A DNA stretch of 6,005 nt from an uncultured Pseudomonas sp. (GTDB lineage Bacteria; Pseudomonadota; Gammaproteobacteria; Pseudomonadales; Pseudomonadaceae), in the NCBI GenBank assembly GCA_946886875.1, contig CAMPJN010000247.1, positions 1 to 6,005 of the forward strand. The letters are read 5' to 3'. Made by a program: the position numbers and the translations under genes. The notes under the pieces were generated by a model that was given only the letters and a program-made list of their open reading frames with translations, did not search any database and had not been told where the DNA came from. Below, piece after piece: positions 5,484-6,005 of the stretch. Position 1 is the first letter of the stretch. Every line of letters starts with the position of its first letter.

Positions 5484-5487
5484 GAGG
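5484..5487 (+). promoter_or_regulatory. Ribosome binding site of ibaG
   Basis: GAGG lies 6 nt before ATG 5494. The in-frame TTG at 5488 follows it with no spacing, so ATG 5494 is the real start. Confidence 0.75.
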
Positions 5488-5493
5488 TTGAGC

Positions 5494-5733
5494 ATGCAGG
5501 CCTTAGAAGTAAAAAGCCTCCTGGAGGCTAAACTGCCGAACACCCAGGTGGAAGTTGAAGGCGAAGGCTGCAACTTTCAATTGAACCTGATCAGCGACGA
5601 ACTGGCCGCGCTCGGCCCGGTCAAGCGCCAGCAGCAGGTCTACGCGCATCTGAATGCCTGGATCGCCGATGGCAGTATCCATGCCGTGAGCATGAAATTC
5701 TTCAGCCGTGCCGATTGGGCCGCGCGCTCCTAA
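5494..5733 (+). CDS. ibaG: BolA-family protein IbaG (YrbA-like)
   Basis: IbaG is a small cytoplasmic BolA-family protein. In E. coli (YrbA) it was described as acid-inducible, and BolA proteins bind monothiol glutaredoxins through shared Fe-S clusters; a role in this organism is inferred only. The 79-residue product matches the short Pseudomonas form. Features are VEVEGEGCNFQLNLISDEL (19-37) with Cys26 in the position of the likely cluster ligand of this subgroup, KRQQQVYAHLNAWI (44-57) as the helix, and the end strand IHAVSMKFFS (62-71) with His63, the conserved BolA histidine. The start at ATG 5494 is chosen over TTG 5488 by the GAGG 6 nt upstream. murA begins 12 bp downstream, so the two are almost certainly co-transcribed, the same order as in E. 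coli (mlaB-ibaG-murA). Confidence 0.93.
   Translation: MQALEVKSLLEAKLPNTQVEVEGEGCNFQLNLISDELAALGPVKRQQQVYAHLNAWIADGSIHAVSMKFFSRADWAARS

Positions 5734-6005
<272 letters not shown>

Overview
The window comes from a gammaproteobacterium, almost certainly a Pseudomonas or close relative. The gene order, with a divergent kdsD-kdsC-lptC block against mlaFEDCB-ibaG-murA, is the one I know from Pseudomonas chromosomes, and the encoded proteins resemble their Pseudomonas counterparts from recall (no database search was possible). Base composition is moderately GC-rich with GC-ending codons throughout. Nothing suggests a mobile element, phage, tRNA, rRNA or CRISPR array: this is core chromosome.

Left part, minus strand (positions 1965 down to 1): kdsD (arabinose-5-phosphate isomerase), kdsC (KDO-8-phosphate phosphatase) and lptC (inner-membrane LPS transport protein, cut by the window edge) form a tightly packed operon. 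kdsD and kdsC share one base (TAATG) and kdsC and lptC are 9 bp apart. KdsD and KdsC catalyse the first and third steps of Kdo synthesis, and LptC belongs to the bridge that carries finished LPS to the outer membrane.

Middle (1966-2275): a 310-bp divergent intergenic region. It holds a perfect TATAAT -10 facing kdsD, a well-formed extended -10 promoter facing mlaF, a 7-bp inverted repeat between them and a small hairpin in the mlaF leader.

Right part, plus strand (2276-5304): mlaF, mlaE, mlaD, mlaC and mlaB encode the complete inner-membrane and periplasmic part of the Mla phospholipid transport system: ATPase, permease, MCE-domain protein, periplasmic carrier and STAS subunit. Each start overlaps the stop before it, except that the preferred mlaC start lies 14 bp past the mlaD stop with upstream in-frame ATGs that do overlap. 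The outer-membrane lipoprotein MlaA is not in the window. After a 189-bp gap with a possible promoter and hairpins come ibaG (BolA family) and the first 86 codons of murA, the first committed enzyme of peptidoglycan synthesis.

The window is thus a cell-envelope cluster: LPS synthesis and export on one side, outer-membrane lipid asymmetry and peptidoglycan precursor synthesis on the other. I find no undescribed system. The points worth a second look are regulatory: the divergent control region, the mlaC start, and the mlaB-ibaG gap.
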